Positions 8,311-11,897 of a stretch of 11,897 nucleotides of DNA are shown here, piece after piece; the stretch's first letter is position 1, and each line of letters begins with the position of its first letter. The stretch covers positions 1-11,897 of the forward strand of contig JBBATZ010000086.1 of the NCBI GenBank assembly GCA_040398425.1, in the 5' to 3' direction. The notes below the pieces were generated by a model, which saw only the letters and a program-made list of their open reading frames with translations, was not told the DNA's origin and did no database searches. The DNA comes from UBA7672 sp040398425. Lineage in GTDB: Bacteria; Pseudomonadota; Alphaproteobacteria; Caulobacterales; Hyphomonadaceae. A program made the translations under genes and the position numbers.

Positions 8311-8317
8311 TAGAATC
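8311..8317 (+). promoter_or_regulatory. -10-like TAGAAT overlapping a CcrM methylation site (GAATC)
   Basis: TAGAATC contains TAGAAT (8311-8316), a 5/6 match to the sigma-70 -10 hexamer, and GAATC (8313-8317), a GANTC site for the CcrM methyltransferase. I noticed no other GANTC in this intergenic region. GANTC sites overlapping promoter elements are typical of GcrA-controlled promoters in Caulobacterales. No good -35 hexamer is present at 17 nt (TGATCG is poor), which is common for factor-dependent promoters. The element is 34 nt before the start codon. Confidence 0.45.
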
Positions 8318-8340
8318 ACGGGAGCTCCGCGGTTCGGTAC

Positions 8341-8344
8341 GGAG
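8341..8344 (+). promoter_or_regulatory. Ribosome binding site of the podJ-like gene
   Basis: GGAG lies 6 nt before the ATG at 8351. This selects that ATG over the in-frame TTG two codons earlier (8345), which would abut the GGAG. Confidence 0.65.
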
Positions 8345-8350
8345 TTGGCA

Positions 8351-11300
8351 ATGACGCAGGCGCCTTGGAGTGTGAAAGGCATCGACCCGAAAGCGCGGTC
8401 GGTTGCCCGTGAACGCGCCCAGCGCCAGGGCGTGACACTCGGCCAGTACCTGAATTCCCTTTTGCTTGAAGGCGATGAGGGCGACTTTCAGCAAGTAGAC
8501 CTCGCAGACTCCTTCCCCCGGGCGGCGGCCGACAGCGACCTGCGTCGCATGTCTCAGGAGATCGACCAGCTGGCCCAGCGGCTGGAAGCGTCGACCTCCC
8601 GCTCCGCCCGCTCGATCTCTGGAATCGACAAGTCGATTCTCGGCCTCATGGGCAAGGTTGACGCTTCGGGCAAAGCCCAGCTCATGGCTCTCGAGCGCGT
8701 CACCCGCGCCATGGGCGAGATCGAATCGACCCAGACGGCCCTTCGCACCCGCATCGACACCCTCGAATCCGAGAATCGCAGCAGCGCCTCCCTCGACGGG
8801 ATGAAGGCGCTCGAGACATCTCTTGGCCGCCTGTCGGATACGCTGCAGGAACGCCTTAGCGACTCCGAACGTGAGCAACACCAGTTCCGCACCTTGTTCG
8901 ACGAGAAGGTCGGCCAGGTCGCCTCGCGGGTGGACGATGTCGCCAAGTCCGTCGACCAGGTCGTCGCCAACGCAGTGCGGACCAACTCGGCAGGGGTTGT
9001 CGACCGCATTGACCAGATAGAGGAAAAGGTCTCGTCCGCCGAGCGCCGCATCGAGGCCGGCATCGCCAAGATCGCCGACGCCGCATCGCGCTTCGAACTG
9101 TTCGAGACCAAGGCGGACCGCGCCGTTGGCGACACGACCTGGCGGATGGAACGCGCGCTCGAGTCCAACCTCACGCGCTCGCGTGCGATGTCGAAGGAAG
9201 TCATCGAGCGCGTCGACGCCATTGAGGAAAAGACCCGCGAGGCGATGACCACGCTGACTGAGGCGGTCAGCCGGATCACCGATCGGGTCAACCGGACCGA
9301 ACGCAAGACCGACACCGCCGTCAACGTACTTGAGCGTGCGGTCAACGAGATCGACGACCGCATCCAGCGCAGCGGCCGTTCCGAAGACGACATGGCCAAC
9401 CTCCAGCAACTGTTCCAGAAACGTCTCGACAGTTTTGCGGAAGACATGACCCGCCCTATGAACGCCCTGCGCGCGGACATGGAACGTCGCCTTGAAGAAG
9501 CCGCCCGCTCCAACAATCCGGAAAAGGCCGAGCGCATTGAACGCTCGATCCGCCAGATCCAGGAGCAGGTGCAGGTATCCGAGGCGCGGCAGGCCGACGC
9601 CATCGAAGCAATGAGCGCACAAGTCGATCGCCTCTCGCGCGCCGTCGACGAACGCCTCCGCGCGGTTGAATTGCGCGGCGATCAGAAATCCATCGATGAT
9701 GTGCGGCGCGAGATCGCCAACCTTGCCAATACGATAGACGCCCGTCTTGGCGCAGTCGAAAACACCACGCGCACGGACATAGGCCGCCTCAACACCGTTG
9801 TGGACGACAAGCTGCAAGCGCTCGAAAAGCGCAGCGCAAGCGCGATCGACTCCGTCGGAGAACAGGTGTCACTGGTTGCCGAGCGCCTGCAGCGCCGCCA
9901 TGACGAAAGCATCCAGCGCCTTGGCGAGCGCATCAACGAAACCGCACTCGAGGCGCGTCCGCTCGACAACACGGAAGTCGACCGCCTCGCAGACCGGCTC
10001 GACGAGCGCGTGCGGGAAAGCGAACGGCGCACTGCCGAAGCGATCGGCCAGATCGGCGAACAGGTCGCGCGCGCGGTGGAACGCCTCCAGTCGCAGGCGC
10101 AGGACTCGCAGCGCGCCTTCGAGTCCAGGCTCGCCGATAGCGCCCGCTCTTACGAAACCCGCCTCATCGACGTACTCTCGGAAGTCCAGCGCCGGATGGA
10201 TGAGAGCGCCGAGCATACCGCCACCGCGCTGATGCCGGTACAGAACACGGTCTCCTCACTCGCCCGTCGCCTGGAGGGCATGGAGGACGCTCGCCGCGAC
10301 CCCGCCGAGCCACAGGTCGCCCGCGACATTCCGATCCTTTCCGACGATTTCGTGATCCTCGAAGACGACGCGGAGCAAGAGACGCCGCCCCCCATCTCAG
10401 AGACGGTGTTCGCCGCCATCGACAATGCCGTTGCGCACCCCGAGTCGAACGAAATCGTCGGCGTCGATCCGCCGCCATTCGACATTCCGTCCGATCCGCG
10501 TGACGCCCACCTGTTCGACGCCGCGCCCCCTGTCGCGTCGCAACCTCAGGGCGGTGAACCCGCGCAGCGCATCGAGGACTTGCTCGAGGCCGATGACGAA
10601 TTCCTCGCGCCCGCAAATCCGCAGACCCAGATGTTCGTCGCCGACCTTCCCGCCAAGGATGGTCGCGAGCGGTTGTCCGCCAACTATCTTGAAGAAGCCC
10701 GTCGTGCTGCCCGCCAGGGCCGCCGCGTCGATCCGTCGATCGGCGCCGGACGCAAGGGTATTGGCAAGGGGCCGCTGATCGCCTCCGCCGTCCTCACTGT
10801 CGCCGTCGCCGGCGGGGCCGCCTTCACCGTCATGCGCGGCAAACAGGAAGGCCAGAACGAGGACTTCGCCAAGCTCGACCCCGCCTCGCCAGCTGCGCCG
10901 GTGGCTCCCGCGGGCGCCAGTGACGCCGTCCTCTTCGGTGAAGATCACGCCGATCCGGGAGCTGACATTCTGGCGCCGGACGACGCGTCTCCTGTCGCGC
11001 CCGTCATCGAAGCCGCCACCGCAACGCCGACCATCACACCTGCGCCGGCAACCAAAGCGCCGGCCGCCAAAGCCTCGCCTGCATCCCCCATCACGCTCGC
11101 CGACGCCGTGCGCGCCGGCGATCCGGTTGCCCTCCACGATTCTGCGCTCGAACTGCTGGCCTCCGGCGAGAAAGCCAAGGCCGTCCAGATGCTCAAGGAA
11201 GCGGCCAGCCGCGGCCTCGTCATGGCCGAGTACCGACTCGCGAAACTCTACGAACGCGGCGAAGGCGTGCCGCGCGACATGGCCGCCTCGCGTTCCTGGA

Positions 11301-11893
11301 CCGAGAAAGCCGCCATCGGCGGCAATCGCCTCGCCATGCACGACCTTGCCGTCTTCTATGCCGAGGGTGATGCCGGACCGCAGAGCTATGCCGCCGCAGT
11401 CGAGTGGTTCCGCACCGCGTCTGACCTCGGCCTCGTCGACAGCCAGTACAATCTTGCCGTCCTCTACGAACAGGGGCTCGGGCTCAGCCAGGACAAGGCC
11501 GAAGCCGCCTACTGGTTCGAGGTCGCGGGCCGCGCCGGAGACCAGGACGCCAGCCGACGCGCGCGCCTCATGCTCGGCGACATGCAACCAACCCAGGCCG
11601 AGGCGATCAAGCGCAAGGCACGCGCCTTCAACCCGAAACCCTCGATCGCGCGCGCCAATGGCGAGTTCGGCCGCCGCTCGTGGGACGTCGCCACGCCCGA
11701 GCAGGTCTCCGAGGTCCAGCGTCTGCTACAGCGGCTCAACTACACGCCGGGCGCGACCGACGGCAAAATGAACACCCGGACGGCCGAGGCGATCCGCCAG
11801 TTCGAACGGGCGAACGACCTCCCCGTCACTGGCGAAGCCAGTGCGTCCCTATTGCGCGAACTCCGCGCCGCCAGCCTGAGCGACGCAAACTAG
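8351..11893 (+). CDS. podJ: PodJ-like polar organelle development protein (coiled coil, TM, Sel1 repeats, peptidoglycan-binding domain)
   Basis: Predicted cell-pole scaffold of 1180 residues. In Caulobacter, PodJ marks the new pole and recruits signalling and envelope factors needed for pili and holdfast. The conserved N-terminal segment PWSVKGIDPKAR...GVTLGQYLNSLL (about 5-38) is characteristic of PodJ-type proteins. Residues about 55-650 are a highly charged coiled coil with internal repeats. Residues about 660-765 are acidic and proline-rich. A conserved-looking LSANYLEEARRAAR stretch starts at 775. One transmembrane helix lies at about 808-828, with basic residues before it, so the N-terminus is cytoplasmic. 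A periplasmic Ala/Pro/Thr linker is followed by Sel1-like repeats (about 924-1066; LYERGEG and LYEQGLG motifs) and a peptidoglycan-binding domain (about 1119-1177; VQRLLQRLNY, ATDGKMNTRTAEAIRQF). It is longer than Caulobacter PodJ (about 974 residues), chiefly in the coiled coil. The gene is divergent from merR and carries CtrA and GANTC sites upstream. The stop is 4 nt from the window end, so downstream neighbours are unknown. Confidence 0.9.
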   Translation: MTQAPWSVKGIDPKARSVARERAQRQGVTLGQYLNSLLLEGDEGDFQQVDLADSFPRAAADSDLRRMSQEIDQLAQRLEASTSRSARSISGIDKSILGLMGKVDASGKAQLMALERVTRAMGEIESTQTALRTRIDTLESENRSSASLDGMKALETSLGRLSDTLQERLSDSEREQHQFRTLFDEKVGQVASRVDDVAKSVDQVVANAVRTNSAGVVDRIDQIEEKVSSAERRIEAGIAKIADAASRFELFETKADRAVGDTTWRMERALESNLTRSRAMSKEVIERVDAIEEKTREAMTTLTEAVSRITDRVNRTERKTDTAVNVLERAVNEIDDRIQRSGRSEDDMANLQQLFQKRLDSFAEDMTRPMNALRADMERRLEEAARSNNPEKAERIERSIRQIQEQVQVSEARQADAIEAMSAQVDRLSRAVDERLRAVELRGDQKSIDDVRREIANLANTIDARLGAVENTTRTDIGRLNTVVDDKLQALEKRSASAIDSVGEQVSLVAERLQRRHDESIQRLGERINETALEARPLDNTEVDRLADRLDERVRESERRTAEAIGQIGEQVARAVERLQSQAQDSQRAFESRLADSARSYETRLIDVLSEVQRRMDESAEHTATALMPVQNTVSSLARRLEGMEDARRDPAEPQVARDIPILSDDFVILEDDAEQETPPPISETVFAAIDNAVAHPESNEIVGVDPPPFDIPSDPRDAHLFDAAPPVASQPQGGEPAQRIEDLLEADDEFLAPANPQTQMFVADLPAKDGRERLSANYLEEARRAARQGRRVDPSIGAGRKGIGKGPLIASAVLTVAVAGGAAFTVMRGKQEGQNEDFAKLDPASPAAPVAPAGASDAVLFGEDHADPGADILAPDDASPVAPVIEAATATPTITPAPATKAPAAKASPASPITLADAVRAGDPVALHDSALELLASGEKAKAVQMLKEAASRGLVMAEYRLAKLYERGEGVPRDMAASRSWTEKAAIGGNRLAMHDLAVFYAEGDAGPQSYAAAVEWFRTASDLGLVDSQYNLAVLYEQGLGLSQDKAEAAYWFEVAGRAGDQDASRRARLMLGDMQPTQAEAIKRKARAFNPKPSIARANGEFGRRSWDVATPEQVSEVQRLLQRLNYTPGATDGKMNTRTAEAIRQFERANDLPVTGEASASLLRELRAASLSDAN
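9824..10132 (+). repeat. Internal 66-residue repeat unit in the PodJ-like coiled coil
   Basis: Two clear copies of a 37-residue motif start at residues 492 and 558 of the podJ product, 66 residues apart. They begin EKRSASAIDSVGEQV and ERRTAEAIGQIGEQV. Aligned by eye they share 15 of 37 positions, 13 of them in the first 23. Looser versions (ERKTDTAVNVLERAV, EKTREAMTTLTEAV, EARQADAIEAMSAQV, ERRIEAGIAKIADAA) recur earlier in the coil. The pattern suggests growth of the rod by duplication of a coiled-coil module. Confidence 0.55.
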
Positions 11894-11897
11894 AGCG

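Noticed and set aside
8279..9817. A 512-codon open frame on the minus strand opposite the podJ-like gene
   Set aside because: It lies antisense to a clear coiled-coil gene, its product resembles no known fold, and long antisense frames are expected in GC-rich DNA with this codon use.
10397..11587. A 396-codon minus-strand open frame opposite the 3' half of podJ
   Set aside because: Gly/Arg/Asp-rich translation typical of antisense shadows; the plus strand here encodes the clear TM, Sel1 and peptidoglycan-binding domains.

Overview
The window is GC-rich, densely coding alphaproteobacterial DNA. The best fit is the Caulobacterales, probably a Hyphomonadaceae-like or Caulobacter-like organism. 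The main support is a 1180-residue PodJ-type cell-pole protein at the right end, a perfect CtrA box (TTAA-N7-TTAA) and a CcrM-type GANTC site in its upstream region, and the style of the beta-oxidation operon. The genus is an inference from protein style; no similarity search was possible.

Layout. Positions 33-1988 (+) encode an exported S9-family (prolyl oligopeptidase/dipeptidyl peptidase type) serine hydrolase with a visible Ser-Asp-His triad. It converges on a minus-strand operon, and a strong hairpin at 1993-2017 lies between the two ends. Read 5'->3' on the minus strand from about 8125 to 2044, that operon is: a MerR-family regulator (TTG start, no cysteines), an acyl-CoA dehydrogenase of the long class with a C-terminal extension, a FadA-like thiolase, a 74-residue two-helix membrane protein, and a FadB/FadJ-like hydratase/3-hydroxyacyl-CoA dehydrogenase. 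Together the three enzymes supply all four steps of a beta-oxidation turn after acyl-CoA activation. No acyl-CoA ligase or electron-transfer flavoprotein is present in the window.

The thiolase stop overlaps the start of the small membrane protein, and that protein's stop lies 1 nt from the fadB/J start, so the three are almost certainly co-translated. The MerR protein is the obvious candidate local regulator.

Divergent from the operon, positions 8351-11893 (+) encode the PodJ-like protein: a conserved N-terminal segment, a very long cytoplasmic coiled coil with internal repeats, an acidic/proline-rich stretch, one transmembrane helix, and a periplasmic part with Sel1 repeats and a C-terminal peptidoglycan-binding domain. 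Its regulation appears tied to the cell cycle.

Most of the window is well-understood biology. The items most worth a second look are the embedded small membrane protein, the CtrA/GANTC arrangement before podJ, and the repeat structure and length of the PodJ-like coiled coil. I saw no RNA genes, mobile elements, CRISPR arrays or broken genes.
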